Source: Microbacterium sp. SS28
GTDB lineage: Bacteria; Actinomycetota; Actinomycetes; Actinomycetales; Microbacteriaceae
NCBI RefSeq assembly: GCF_022761035.1
Contig: NZ_JAKWJP010000002.1
Span: forward strand, 186,001 to 250,000
DNA: 64,000 bases
Reading direction: 5' to 3'
Under the pieces are notes generated by a model. That model did no database searches, was not told where the DNA came from, and saw only the letters and a list, made by a program, of their open reading frames with translations. Positions 17,728 through 26,098 of this stretch are shown piece after piece. Position 1 is the first letter of the stretch, and every line of letters begins with the position of its first letter. The position numbers were made by a program, and so were the translations under genes.

Positions 17728-19323
17728 GTGCCCGACGCCCCCACCCTCGCCGAGCCCGTGCGACCGATCCTCCCGCTGTGGGCCGCGGTCGCGGCATCCG
17801 TCGTCGCAGGACTCGTCCTCACCACCGCGTTCCCGGCGCTCGCCTGGTGGCCCGCCGTGTTCGTCGCCGTTCCGCTCGCGCTCGTGAGTCTCGTGGGGCG
17901 CGGGTTCTGGTCGGCCCTCCTCGTCGGCTTCGCCTTCGGCGCCGCGTTCTTCTTCGTGAATCTGCTGTTCACGGCCCGCTACCTCGGGCCCGTGCCGTGG
18001 ATCGCACTGTCGATGCTCGAGGCGGCCCTCACGGCGCTCTTCGCGATACCGATCGCCCTCGCCTACCGCTGGGTTCCGCGCGTCCTTCCGGGAGCGTGGG
18101 GGAGGCTCGTGTCGCTTCCCGCGCTCGTCGCAGGGCTCTGGACGCTCCGCGAGGAGGTGCTCGGCACGTTCCCCTACGGCGGATTCCCGTGGGGGCGGCT
18201 CGGGGTGACGCAGGCGGACGGCCCGTTCGCCGAGGTCGCGTCATGGGTCGGGATGTCGGGCCTGTCGTTCCTCATCGTGCTCGTGTGCGCCGCGGGGGTC
18301 GAATACGTCCGCCTCGGCCGGTGGCGCGACGTCCGCGCGGTGGTCCCGACCGCCGCCGCGGCTGTGCTGCTGATCGTCACACCCCAGTTCCCGACGACGG
18401 ATGCCGGTGCGATGCGGGTCGGCGCCGTCCAGGGCAACGGCCCCGCGGGCTACTTCGACGAGCGCGGCCGCAACGACATCCTCCGCGCGCAGCTCGCGGC
18501 GACGCGGCCGATCCTCGACGAGGACATGGACGTGCTGCTGTGGCCCGAGGGCGGCATCGATTCCGACCCCACGACCGACGAGGCGACCGCGGGAGTCCTC
18601 GACACCCTGGCCGCGCGCATCGGCGCGCCGCTTCTCGTGAGCGCCGTCACGCAGCGCGGAGACGAGTACTTCAACTCCGCGCTGCTGTGGGAGGAGGGCG
18701 CCGAGAACCCGGTCGACACCTACGACAAGCGGCATCCCGTGCCGTTCGGCGAATACGTCCCCGACCGCTGGCTCTACCGCAACTTCGCGCCCGAGCTCAT
18801 CGACCTCATCCAGCGCGAGTACACGCCGGGCGTCGCGACGCCGATGTTCGACATCGGGGGAGTAGGCGTGGGGCTCGCGATCTGCTTCGACGTCATCTAC
18901 GACGACGTCATCTGGGACGGCGCGCAGGCGGGCGCCGAGGTCTACATGTTCCAGACGAACAACGCGGACTTCCGCGGGACCGATGAGAACCTGCAGCAGC
19001 TCGCGTTCGCCCGCATGCGCGCGATCGAGACGGGTCGCTCGGTCGTCAACCTCTCGACGGTCGGGACGAGCCAGGTCATCGCGCCGGACGGCGCGACCCT
19101 CGACGGTCTGCCCGCCGACGAGGCGGGAGCCATGCTCACGGACGTGCCGCTGCGGACGGGGCTCACGCCCGCCGTCATCGCGGGCGCCGCGCTCAAGGCG
19201 CTCCTCGCGTGGGGGAGCCTCGCCGCGCTCGTCGCGTTCGGGATCATCGCCCGGCTGCGGCGACGGGCCGGCAACGCAGCGACGCCGGCTCCCGAAGGAA
19301 CCGGCGTCGCAGAGAAGGCGTGA
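17728..19323 (+). CDS. lnt: Apolipoprotein N-acyltransferase
   Basis: Membrane enzyme that adds the third acyl chain to the N-terminal Cys of lipoproteins. 531 residues: six or so N-terminal transmembrane spans (about 15-225), an extracytoplasmic nitrilase-fold domain (about 230-490) and one C-terminal span (about 490-515). The catalytic triad is visible: Glu274 in LLWPEGGID, Lys334 in YDKRHPVPFGEYVP and Cys386 in LAICFDVIYDD. Substrates would include the FKBP lipoprotein upstream after Lgt modification. Confidence 0.93.
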   Translation: MPDAPTLAEPVRPILPLWAAVAASVVAGLVLTTAFPALAWWPAVFVAVPLALVSLVGRGFWSALLVGFAFGAAFFFVNLLFTARYLGPVPWIALSMLEAALTALFAIPIALAYRWVPRVLPGAWGRLVSLPALVAGLWTLREEVLGTFPYGGFPWGRLGVTQADGPFAEVASWVGMSGLSFLIVLVCAAGVEYVRLGRWRDVRAVVPTAAAAVLLIVTPQFPTTDAGAMRVGAVQGNGPAGYFDERGRNDILRAQLAATRPILDEDMDVLLWPEGGIDSDPTTDEATAGVLDTLAARIGAPLLVSAVTQRGDEYFNSALLWEEGAENPVDTYDKRHPVPFGEYVPDRWLYRNFAPELIDLIQREYTPGVATPMFDIGGVGVGLAICFDVIYDDVIWDGAQAGAEVYMFQTNNADFRGTDENLQQLAFARMRAIETGRSVVNLSTVGTSQVIAPDGATLDGLPADEAGAMLTDVPLRTGLTPAVIAGAALKALLAWGSLAALVAFGIIARLRRRAGNAATPAPEGTGVAEKA

Positions 19324-19329
19324 TGCGCG

Positions 19330-19716
19330 TCAGGCGCTGATCTTGTCGAGGGTGACGACGTCCTCGCCGGCGCCGCGGCGGGCGCGGACGTAGGCGAGAC
19401 GCTCCTCGAGGAGCTCTTCGAGCTCGGGGAGGGTGCGCCGCTCGAGCAGCATGTCCCAGTGCGAGCGCGGCACCTTGTCGCCGCTGTGGTCGACCGTCGC
19501 GGTGCCCTCGCCGATGCGCAGGAGCGACTCGGAGCCGCACGTGCGGCATTCCCAGCTCTCCGGGATCTCGGCGTCTGCCGCGAAGGTCAATGTCGTGTCA
19601 CGTCCGCACGACGTGCACGTGTAGGTGTGCTGTGCGCGCTCATGGAACACGACGCCCTCTTCGCTTTGTAGGCTCTGGGCGCCGAGTCGGATGCCGCGCA
19701 GGCTGCGGTCTGCCAT
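19330..19716 (-). CDS. rbpA: RNA polymerase-binding protein RbpA
   Basis: Actinobacteria-specific transcription factor (128 residues) that binds sigma and core RNA polymerase and stabilises the open complex. A flexible N-terminal tail with basic residues precedes a zinc-ribbon-like core with Cys34, Cys37, Cys57 and Cys60 (CTSC ... CRTC), then the sigma-interacting C-terminal helix. I start at MADRSLRGIRLG, the family N-terminus, with a GAGAGGA ribosome site; a longer frame upstream is not conserved. It converges on lnt with only six bases between stops. Confidence 0.94.
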   Translation of the reverse strand: MADRSLRGIRLGAQSLQSEEGVVFHERAQHTYTCTSCGRDTTLTFAADAEIPESWECRTCGSESLLRIGEGTATVDHSGDKVPRSHWDMLLERRTLPELEELLEERLAYVRARRGAGEDVVTLDKISA

Positions 19717-19745
19717 TTCGGGTCCTCTCGTCGCTAACCAGGTAT

Positions 19746-19771
19746 AACGAAGTGACCTGGGCGTCTCATCC
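19746..19771 (-). promoter_or_regulatory. Possible SigR/SigH-type promoter of rbpA
   Basis: On the minus strand GGAT is followed after 18 bases by CGTT, close to the GGAA-N18-GTT pattern of oxidative-stress sigma factors. In Streptomyces rbpA is known to be SigR-controlled. It would give a leader of about 20 bases carrying the ribosome site. The -35 is imperfect. Confidence 0.35.
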
Positions 19772-19823
19772 GAACAAGGCCGCTCCAGGCGCCTTTCACA
19801 GTGGATGCACAGCCTGACACGCC

Positions 19824-19842
19824 GTCTCATCGATTGTGAGAC
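19824..19842 (-). terminator. Weak hairpin after the GDPD gene
   Basis: GTCTCA (19824-19829) pairs with TGAGAC (19837-19842) around a 7-base loop, nine bases past the stop of the minus-strand GDPD gene. No T tract, so termination is doubtful. Confidence 0.3.
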
Positions 19843-19850
19843 CCGGAACC

Positions 19851-20627
19851 TCAGCGCAATGTCGCGAGGGCCAGATCGGCGCGGTCCGTCACGATGCCGT
19901 CGACGCCCAGGGCCACGAGCCGTCGCATGTCGGCGGGGTCGTTCACCGTCCAGACGTGGACCTCGACGCCCGCCGCGTGCGCGTAGTCGATGAAGCGCGG
20001 TGTCACGATGCGGATACGGCCCTGCCGCTCCGGCACCTGCAGGGCATCCAAGCCCTGCAGGATGCGGCGCGCCAGCGGCCGGGAGCGCACCGACACGGCG
20101 CCGACCAATCGCGTGACGATCGCGCTGCCCGCCGACGTCGCGGGACGGATGTCGCCGCCGACGCCGGCCGCAGCGGCGAGGGCGGCGCGTCGGCGGTCGT
20201 CCGAGAAGCTCGTGACGAGCACGCGCGCGCCGTGCGCGGCGACCTGCCGACCGACCTTCTCGGCGGCGCCCGCGGCCTTGACGTCGAGGTTGAAGCGCAC
20301 CCCCGGGAACGCGTCGAGGGCCTGCTCGAGGGTCACGAGCCCTCCGTGGCCGCTCATCAGGAGCTCGAGGTCGCGGAGGGTCACTTCGTCGACGCGGCGC
20401 GGATCGCCCGTCACGCGTCGCAGATCGGCGTCGTGGAAGAGCACGACGAACCCGTCGCGGGTCAGATGGCAGTCCGACTCGACGTAGGCAGCACCCGCCG
20501 CCTGCGCCGCCGCGACGGCCGCGAAGGAGTTCTCCACGACGCCGGCTCGCGCGGCATCGGCCGTGACGAGACCGCGGTGCGCGAGCACGCGCGGCGTCGC
20601 GACCCCCTCGAACCAGGGATGCGTCAT
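19851..20627 (-). CDS. Glycerophosphodiester phosphodiesterase
   Basis: TIM-barrel GDPD family enzyme (258 residues) that hydrolyses glycerophosphodiesters to glycerol 3-phosphate and an alcohol. Catalytic histidine and arginine appear in VLAHRGL (His17, Arg18), the Glu/Asp pair in YVESDCHLTRDGFVVLFHD, and the C-terminal motif VHVWTVNDPADMRRLVALGVDGIVTD is typical. No signal peptide is seen, so it is probably cytoplasmic. The ATG overlaps the stop of the SPFH gene (ATGA), making it the last gene of an nfeD-SPFH-GDPD operon. Confidence 0.9.
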   Translation of the reverse strand: MTHPWFEGVATPRVLAHRGLVTADAARAGVVENSFAAVAAAQAAGAAYVESDCHLTRDGFVVLFHDADLRRVTGDPRRVDEVTLRDLELLMSGHGGLVTLEQALDAFPGVRFNLDVKAAGAAEKVGRQVAAHGARVLVTSFSDDRRRAALAAAAGVGGDIRPATSAGSAIVTRLVGAVSVRSRPLARRILQGLDALQVPERQGRIRIVTPRFIDYAHAAGVEVHVWTVNDPADMRRLVALGVDGIVTDRADLALATLR

Positions 20628-21595
20628 GCCGTGGGCGGCTGCTCCGCTGCGGGCTTGGCCGGGGGAGCGGTCACGGCGTCGGCGGGGCGTACGGCGTTCG
20701 CGACCGATGACCCGAAGGCTCCGCTCACGTTCTTGAGGGCCTCGGTGAGCTCGCTCGGGATGATCCAGAGCTTGCTCGACGGGCTCTCGCTGATCTTCGG
20801 GAGCGTCTGCAGGTACTGGTACGCGAGCAGCTGCGGGTCGGGGTTGCCGACGTGGATCGCGTGGAAGACGGTCTGGATGGCCTCGGCCTCGCCCTGCGCG
20901 CGCAGCACGGCGGCCTGCTTGTCGCCCTCGGCCTTGAGGATCTCGGCCTGGCGCTGGCCCTCGGCCGTGAGGATCGCGGACTGCTTCGTTCCCTCGGCTG
21001 TGAGGATGAGCGCACGGCGATCGCGCTCGGCACGCATCTGCTTCTCCATCGAGTCCTGGATCGAGTGCGGCGGGTCGATCGCCTTGAGCTCGACGCGTCC
21101 CACGCGGATGCCCCACTTGCCCGTCGCCTCGTCGAGCACGACGCGGAGCTGCCCGTTGATGTTGTCGCGGCTCGTGAGGGCCTCTTCGAGGTTGAGTCCG
21201 CCGACGACGTTGCGCAGCGTCGTCGTGGTGAGCTGCTCGACGGCGCCGAGATAGTTGGCGATCTCGTATGTCGCGGCCCGAGCGTCGGTCACCTGGAAGT
21301 AGACGACCGTGTCGATCGAGACGACGAGGTTGTCTTCAGTGATGACGGGCTGCGGCGGGAACGAGACGACCTGCTCGCGCATGTCGATGAGGGGTCGCAG
21401 CCGGTCGATGAGCGGCACGAGGAGGTTCAGACCGGGCGACAGGGTCTTGTGGTAGCGCCCCAGCCGCTCGACGATGCCGGCGCTCGCCTGCGGGATGATG
21501 CGGATCGAGCGGGCGATGACGACGATCACGAAGATGACGACCGCGATCGCAAGCGTCCAGCCGATCGCGACGGGGATGACTTCTTCGACGGTCAT
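20624..21595 (-). CDS. SPFH/stomatin-like membrane protein
   Basis: Prohibitin/stomatin-family protein (323 residues, QmcA-like) expected to oligomerise on the inner leaflet and organise membrane microdomains. An N-terminal transmembrane helix (about 5-28) precedes the SPFH domain (about 30-190, IIPQASAGIVERLGRYHKTLSPGL opening). A long Ala/Glu-rich coiled coil with repeated AEG units (about 190-255) and a Pro/Ala-rich tail follow. It sits directly after nfeD, the classic NfeD-stomatin pairing, overlapping by ATGA on both sides. The ATG at 21595 is chosen because the longer frame is a shadow of nfeD. Confidence 0.92.
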   Translation of the reverse strand: MTVEEVIPVAIGWTLAIAVVIFVIVVIARSIRIIPQASAGIVERLGRYHKTLSPGLNLLVPLIDRLRPLIDMREQVVSFPPQPVITEDNLVVSIDTVVYFQVTDARAATYEIANYLGAVEQLTTTTLRNVVGGLNLEEALTSRDNINGQLRVVLDEATGKWGIRVGRVELKAIDPPHSIQDSMEKQMRAERDRRALILTAEGTKQSAILTAEGQRQAEILKAEGDKQAAVLRAQGEAEAIQTVFHAIHVGNPDPQLLAYQYLQTLPKISESPSSKLWIIPSELTEALKNVSGAFGSSVANAVRPADAVTAPPAKPAAEQPPTA

Positions 21596-22062
21596 GCGTT
21601 CTCCTCGTTCACAGGTCGGACGTAGGCCGTGGCGCCGTCGATGCGGCTCACGCGGACGGGCTCGCCCGGCTCCAGGGCGGCGGCGGCATCGGCACGTGCG
21701 GTCCACACGTCGCCGTTCGAGAGCTTCACCTGGCCGCCATCGGCGGACACGGTCGACAGCACGCGTCCGGACAGGCCTATGAGGGCGTCGACGTTGCTCG
21801 GCGTGGGGTCTTCGCCTCGTCGGAGGCGCCGCAGAAGGGGCGGTCGCAGCACGAGGACGAGCACGGCCGCGACGACGGCGGCGATGACGACCTGGAGCCA
21901 GATCGGGGCGCCGAGGAGGTCGGATGCGAGGCCTGCGACCCCGCCGATGCTGAGCATCAGGAAGGTGAAGTCGAGCGTCAGCATCTCGATCACGAGGAAC
22001 AACAGGATGAGCACCAGCCATCCGATCCAGGCCCAGTCTTCGATCGTCTGGATGAGCTCCAC
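21592..22062 (-). CDS. NfeD-family membrane protein
   Basis: Short NfeD protein (156 residues) lacking the long ClpP-like protease domain. An N-terminal hydrophobic region (about 12-75) is followed by a C-terminal OB-fold (about 88-150, LIGLSGRVLS ... GATAYVRPV). NfeD partners with SPFH proteins in membrane microdomains, and this gene is first in that operon. An AAGGAGG ribosome site precedes the ATG. Confidence 0.9.
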   Translation of the reverse strand: MELIQTIEDWAWIGWLVLILLFLVIEMLTLDFTFLMLSIGGVAGLASDLLGAPIWLQVVIAAVVAAVLVLVLRPPLLRRLRRGEDPTPSNVDALIGLSGRVLSTVSADGGQVKLSNGDVWTARADAAAALEPGEPVRVSRIDGATAYVRPVNEENA

Positions 22063-22081
22063 GTCGTGCCTCCTTCAATCG

Positions 22082-22087
22082 AACCTA
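22082..22087 (-). promoter_or_regulatory. -10 element of the nfeD-SPFH-GDPD operon
   Basis: TAGGTT on the minus strand, 19 bases before the nfeD ATG, leaving a short leader that contains the AAGGAGG ribosome site. Confidence 0.4.
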
Positions 22088-22132
22088 TCACGCAGGAAAC
22101 CGCCCGGATCGGCCCCGAGCGGGCCGGATTGG

Positions 22133-22138
22133 TAGGGT
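22133..22138 (+). promoter_or_regulatory. -10 element upstream of the SDR gene
   Basis: TAGGGT lies six bases before an in-frame ATG at 22145 and 78 bases before the GTG at 22217 that I annotate, so it either serves a leaderless longer protein or a leadered mRNA. Confidence 0.4.
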
Positions 22139-22216
22139 CGAGTGATGCCGCGCGAACCGTCCGCGGCGGCCGCGGCATCCGCTGATCGGCACCATCGCAA
22201 CCCCTTGGGAAGTCAC

Positions 22217-22990
22217 GTGTCCGAACCCCTCACGCCCCTTGCTCCCGGCTCGCTCACGGGCCTGACCGCCCTCGTGACGGGCTCGTCGCGCGGCATCGGC
22301 GCCGACACCGTGCGCTACTTCGCGCAGGCCGGCGCGAACGTCGTCATCAACTTCCGCAACAAGGCTCCGCGCGCCGAGAAGCTCGCCTCCGAGCTGCGCG
22401 AGCTGGGTGTCGAGGCGCTCGTCGTCGGCGCCGACCTGACCGACCCCGAGTCGGTGCAGGCGATGTTCGACCAGGTCTCGCAGACCTTCGGCGGGCTCGA
22501 CATCCTCGTGCTGAATGCCTCGGGCGGCATGGAGTCCGGCATGGCCGAGGATTACGCCCTGCTGCTCAACCGCGACGCGCAGGTCAATGTGCTCGAGACG
22601 TCGCTCCCGCTGCTCCACGAGGGGTCGCGCGTCGTGTTCGTCACGAGCCACCAGGCGCACTTCATCCGCACGACTCCGACGATGCCCGAGTACGAGCCGG
22701 TCGCGCTGTCCAAGCGTGCGGGCGAGGACGCGCTGCGCGAGCGGATCCCCGCGCTGACCGAGCGCGGGGTCGAGTTCGTCGTGGTGTCCGGCGACATGAT
22801 CGAGGGCACGATCACCGCGACGCTCCTCGAGCGCGCGAATCCGGGCGCGATCGCGGCACGCCGCGAGGACGCCGGCAAGCTCTACAACGTCTCGGAGTTC
22901 GCTGCCGAAGTGGCCCTCGCAGCCGTCGAGCCGATACCCGCCGACAACACGCGCCTCGTCGGAGACACCGACTCGTTCGGCGACGAGTAA
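22217..22990 (+). CDS. SDR-family oxidoreductase with atypical active site
   Basis: Rossmann-fold short-chain dehydrogenase/reductase, 257 residues. The cofactor motif is TGSSRGIGAD near residues 21-30, and SSRG favours NADPH. The usual catalytic YxxxK is not present: around the expected place the sequence reads YEPVALSK, putting Val four residues before the Lys with Tyr seven before. The expected Ser is in FVTSHQAHF. It may be a non-classical or inactive SDR. The GTG at 22217 follows GGGAAG; a longer version from 22145 adds an Ala-rich non-conserved stretch. A strong terminator follows. Confidence 0.8.
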   Translation: MSEPLTPLAPGSLTGLTALVTGSSRGIGADTVRYFAQAGANVVINFRNKAPRAEKLASELRELGVEALVVGADLTDPESVQAMFDQVSQTFGGLDILVLNASGGMESGMAEDYALLLNRDAQVNVLETSLPLLHEGSRVVFVTSHQAHFIRTTPTMPEYEPVALSKRAGEDALRERIPALTERGVEFVVVSGDMIEGTITATLLERANPGAIAARREDAGKLYNVSEFAAEVALAAVEPIPADNTRLVGDTDSFGDE

Positions 22991-22999
22991 CCGCAGGAC

Positions 23000-23041
23000 A
23001 GAGAAGAAGGGCCCCGGGAATCCCCGGGGCCCTTCTTCTCT
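23000..23041. terminator. Bidirectional terminator between SDR and DUF308 genes
   Basis: A perfect 19-bp stem (23000-23018 with 23023-23041) and a 4-base AATC loop between convergent genes. The outer part of each arm is A/G- or T/C-rich, giving a T-rich tail in both directions. Confidence 0.85.
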
Positions 23042-23048
23042 GCATGAC

Positions 23049-23606
23049 TCAGAAGTCGCGGCCCGAGAACTTGAAGGCGCGGATGATCTGGATGATGCCG
23101 AGGACGATCAGCAGGATGCCGAGCAGCCACCACAGCACGGCCGCACCGAGGAGCGGCGTGACGATGAGGTAGATGCCGGCGATGAGGCTGATGATCGCGA
23201 AGAAGATCGTCCAGCCCTTCGAAGCGGCGTCGCCGAGCGTCGAGAGCGAGACGATGCCCTCGACGACCCAGAGGATACCGATCAGGATGCCGACGAAGAT
23301 CGCGAGCCAGGCGGTCGCCTGCTGCAGGTTGAGGAGCGCGACCACGCCACCGGCGATGAAGATGAGGCCGAGGACGATGTGGCCGACGCGGGCCCAGCCG
23401 CCCTTGGACTTCGAGAAGATGCCGAGGCCGGCGTAGACGAGCCCGCCGACGATCGCGTAGATCGCGATCACGATGGTGACGAAGAAGGCAGCGCCCTGCG
23501 GCTGCCAGATGATGAGAGCACCGGCGAGGATGGAGAGAACGCCACCGACACCGAATGCGGTGCGGACGCCGTTGATGGCCGACTTCTCGGCTGCGGATTC
23601 GGACAT
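23049..23606 (-). CDS. HdeD/DUF308-family membrane protein
   Basis: Integral membrane protein (185 residues) of the HdeD/DUF308 family, named after an E. coli acid-resistance protein; function in actinobacteria is not established. Six hydrophobic helices are arranged as three pairs that look like an internal repeat (AGALIIWQPQGAAFFV, AGGVVALLNLQQATAWL, IAGIYLIVTPLLGAAVL). The N-terminus is short and polar. An AGAAAGGG ribosome site precedes the ATG. Monocistronic. Confidence 0.85.
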   Translation of the reverse strand: MSESAAEKSAINGVRTAFGVGGVLSILAGALIIWQPQGAAFFVTIVIAIYAIVGGLVYAGLGIFSKSKGGWARVGHIVLGLIFIAGGVVALLNLQQATAWLAIFVGILIGILWVVEGIVSLSTLGDAASKGWTIFFAIISLIAGIYLIVTPLLGAAVLWWLLGILLIVLGIIQIIRAFKFSGRDF

Positions 23607-23734
23607 GGGAGCCCTTTCTGAGTGTTTCCTGAGAGGTTCTGGCCCAGCCTAGACCCCGCCGCGACAGACTCCGCGCAGCCGCGCGGTTCGATCACACCTT
23701 ATGGCGGAGGGTTTCGCCGTGTTTCGGAGGGCGC

Positions 23735-24655
23735 TCAGGCGAGCAGATAGGTCGCGAGCAGCAGCACGGGCACGCAGCCGACCGTCGTCAGGAAGACGGT
23801 GTCGCGCGAGATCGTCTCGCCGACTCCGTAGCGCTGCGAGTAGTTGAAGACGTTCTGGGCCGTCGGCAGGGCCGCCAGCACGACCACGACGAGGACGTCG
23901 TGCGCCGGCATTCGGAATACGAACTCGCCCACGGCCCACGCGACGATCGGCATGAAGAACAGCTTGAGCAGCGTCGCGAGCGTTATGTCGCGGCGGCGCC
24001 CGGACGGCGCGAGCACGCGCTGGCCGTACAGCGAGATGCCGTACGAGATGAGGAGGACGGGGACGCACGCGTTCGCGACGAGCTGCGCGGGCTCCATGAC
24101 GATCGGCGGCAGCTCGAGGCCCGTGACGGAGACGATCGTGCCGAGGATCGACCCGACCACGATCGGGTTTGTCAGGGTGCGCAGCAGCGCCCGCGGGAAG
24201 GACGTCCGCCCCGCCGTGACCGTCTCGAGGATCGTCATCGAGATCGGGGTGAAGACGAGCAGCTGCATCAGGATGACGGGGGCGGGGTACGCGGCCGATC
24301 CGAGCAGGTAGAGAGACAGGGGGATGCCGATGTTGTTGGAGTTGACCTGCCCCGCCGAGAGGGCGCCGATGACGATCTCGCCCGTCGAGCGCCGCCACGC
24401 GAAGCGCGCCACCGCGACGTAGACGACGAAGACCGACACCGCGGCGATCGCGGCTACGGGCAGCATCGCGGAGAAGAGCAGTCGCACGTCAGCCTGGCTC
24501 AGCACGACGAACAGCAGAAACGGCGAGAGCACGAAGAACGTGAGCCGCGCGAGCACGGGGCGCCCGTGCTCGCCCAGCAGATCGGTGCGCCCGATGATCC
24601 AGCCGACGAGGATCGCGACGCCGACGACGGCGAACCCCGTGAGGGACTCGATCAC
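23735..24655 (-). CDS. AEC-family transporter
   Basis: Auxin-efflux-carrier-type permease (306 residues, about ten transmembrane spans in two five-helix halves). Bacterial relatives move organic anions such as malate, but the substrate here is not predictable. Typical features are the N-terminal GWIIGRTDLLGEHG loop, QVNSNNIGIPLSLYLLG in the first half and LPTAQNVFNYSQRYG in the second, both with helix-breaking residues of the transport site. GTG start. Divergent from the oxidoreductase operon. Confidence 0.85.
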   Translation of the reverse strand: MIESLTGFAVVGVAILVGWIIGRTDLLGEHGRPVLARLTFFVLSPFLLFVVLSQADVRLLFSAMLPVAAIAAVSVFVVYVAVARFAWRRSTGEIVIGALSAGQVNSNNIGIPLSLYLLGSAAYPAPVILMQLLVFTPISMTILETVTAGRTSFPRALLRTLTNPIVVGSILGTIVSVTGLELPPIVMEPAQLVANACVPVLLISYGISLYGQRVLAPSGRRRDITLATLLKLFFMPIVAWAVGEFVFRMPAHDVLVVVVLAALPTAQNVFNYSQRYGVGETISRDTVFLTTVGCVPVLLLATYLLA

Positions 24656-24723
24656 GGGGTGTCCGGGCAGTCGTCGAGGCTAGTCACATCTTCAGGCTAT
24701 CGACGCCTCGAGCCGGGCCTCGC

Positions 24724-24729
24724 TAGCCT
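24724..24729 (+). promoter_or_regulatory. Possible -10 element of the sulfite-oxidase-like operon
   Basis: TAGCCT, 44 bases before the ATG; the leader carries a GAGGAGGAG ribosome site. Confidence 0.35.
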
Positions 24730-24773
24730 GGTGCCGTCGGCGGAATGTCGCCCGCCGGCGTGAGGAGGAGTCG

Positions 24774-25367
24774 ATGGCAGTGTTCTCCCGAGGCTTCGGC
24801 GATCGTCGTCGCGAGTCGGACCCGCGGCTGCCGCCGGGTCAGTACCTGACCGAGGACTTCCCGGTGCTCTCCGCAGGCCCCACCCCCGAGATCGACACGG
24901 GGGAGTGGCGCTTCACGATCCGCACCGAGGCGGGTGAAGACACGTCGTGGACGTGGGACGAGTTCCAGGCGCTGCCGATCGAGGACATCGACACCGACAT
25001 CCACTGCGTCACGCGCTGGACGAAGCTCGGCACGTCGTGGCGCGGCGTCTCGCTCGACACGCTCATGGAGGGTATCGACACGAGCGTCGAGTACGCGATG
25101 GCGCACTCGTATGGCGGCTACACGACCAACGTGCCGCTCGAGGATCTGCTCGGCGGCAAGGCGTGGATCGCCTTCGAGTTCGACGGCGAGCCGCTCGACC
25201 CCGAGCACGGCGGTCCCGCGCGGCTGCTCATCCCGCACCTCTACTTCTGGAAGAGCGCGAAGTGGGTGCGCGCGCTCGTGCTGCACGAGCACGACGACCC
25301 GGGATTCTGGGAGCAGAACGGCTATCACCTGCACGGCGATCCGTGGACCGAGGAGCGCTACTGGTGA
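24774..25367 (+). CDS. Sulfite-oxidase-like molybdopterin oxidoreductase
   Basis: Soluble molybdenum-cofactor protein (197 residues) of the sulfite oxidase superfamily, MsrP/YedY-like but without a twin-arginine signal, so cytoplasmic. The molybdenum-ligating Cys78 lies in DIHCVTRWTKLGTSWRGV. The C-terminal part keeps LIPHLYFWKSAKWVRALV, a pterin-binding signature of the family. Substrate unknown. The stop is inside the start of the ferredoxin reductase gene (GTGA), implying that the reductase feeds or takes electrons from this enzyme. Confidence 0.9.
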   Translation: MAVFSRGFGDRRRESDPRLPPGQYLTEDFPVLSAGPTPEIDTGEWRFTIRTEAGEDTSWTWDEFQALPIEDIDTDIHCVTRWTKLGTSWRGVSLDTLMEGIDTSVEYAMAHSYGGYTTNVPLEDLLGGKAWIAFEFDGEPLDPEHGGPARLLIPHLYFWKSAKWVRALVLHEHDDPGFWEQNGYHLHGDPWTEERYW

Positions 25368-26098
25368 CTGCGCCCGGTCGCGTGCTCTGGCGCGAGGCGC
25401 GCGTCGCCGAGGCGGTCTCGGCCTCGCCGCGCTCGCGGATCCTCCGCCTCGAGGCCCCGGGATGGCCCGGCAGCCTTCCGGGACAGCACGTCGACGTGCG
25501 CCTCACCGCCGAGGACGGCTACCAAGCCGTGCGCTCCTACTCGCTCGCGCTCGCGGGGGACGGGGACTCGATCGAGCTCGGCGTCGACGAGGTGCCCGAC
25601 GGCGAGGTGTCGCCGTATCTCGTCCACGACGTCGCGCCGGGGGACGAGCTCGAAGTGCTCGGACCGCTGGGAGGCTACTTCGTGTGGCACCGGGACGATC
25701 CGTCACCCGTGCAGCTCATCGCGGGCGGCTCGGGCATCGTGCCGCTGCGCGCCATGGTGCGCGCGCGGGTCGAGGCCGCGACATCCCAGCCGTTCCGGCT
25801 GCTCGTCTCGGTGAAGACCCCGCAAGACGCGATATATCGCGATGAGCTCAACGGCTTGACGGATCATGGGGGAGTCGAGGTCGACTGGGTCTTCACACGC
25901 AGCGCGGCGCGGGACTGGACGGGCACGGTCGGCCGGCTGTCGGCGGAGGCCCTGGATGCCGCCGTCTGGCCCGTCGCGGACGACCCGCTCGTGTTCGTGT
26001 GCGGCCCGACGGGGTTCGTCGAGTTCGTCGCACGAGCGCTCGTCGCGCGCGGGCATCCGTCGGCGCGGATCAAGACCGAGAGATTCGGAGGCGCCTGA
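25364..26098 (+). CDS. Ferredoxin-NADP-reductase-type flavoprotein
   Basis: FAD/NAD(P)H oxidoreductase (244 residues) of the FNR family. The FAD-binding motif is AVRSYSLALAG, the flavin phosphate/NAD fold begins IAGGSGIVPLRAM, and the nicotinamide end is FVCGPTGFVEFVA. There is no 2Fe-2S domain, so it needs an external partner, most likely the molybdoenzyme encoded just upstream. The GTG at 25364 overlaps that gene's stop; the longer frame is a shadow. Its own stop is fused to the next start (TGATG). Confidence 0.9.
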   Translation: MTAPGRVLWREARVAEAVSASPRSRILRLEAPGWPGSLPGQHVDVRLTAEDGYQAVRSYSLALAGDGDSIELGVDEVPDGEVSPYLVHDVAPGDELEVLGPLGGYFVWHRDDPSPVQLIAGGSGIVPLRAMVRARVEAATSQPFRLLVSVKTPQDAIYRDELNGLTDHGGVEVDWVFTRSAARDWTGTVGRLSAEALDAAVWPVADDPLVFVCGPTGFVEFVARALVARGHPSARIKTERFGGA

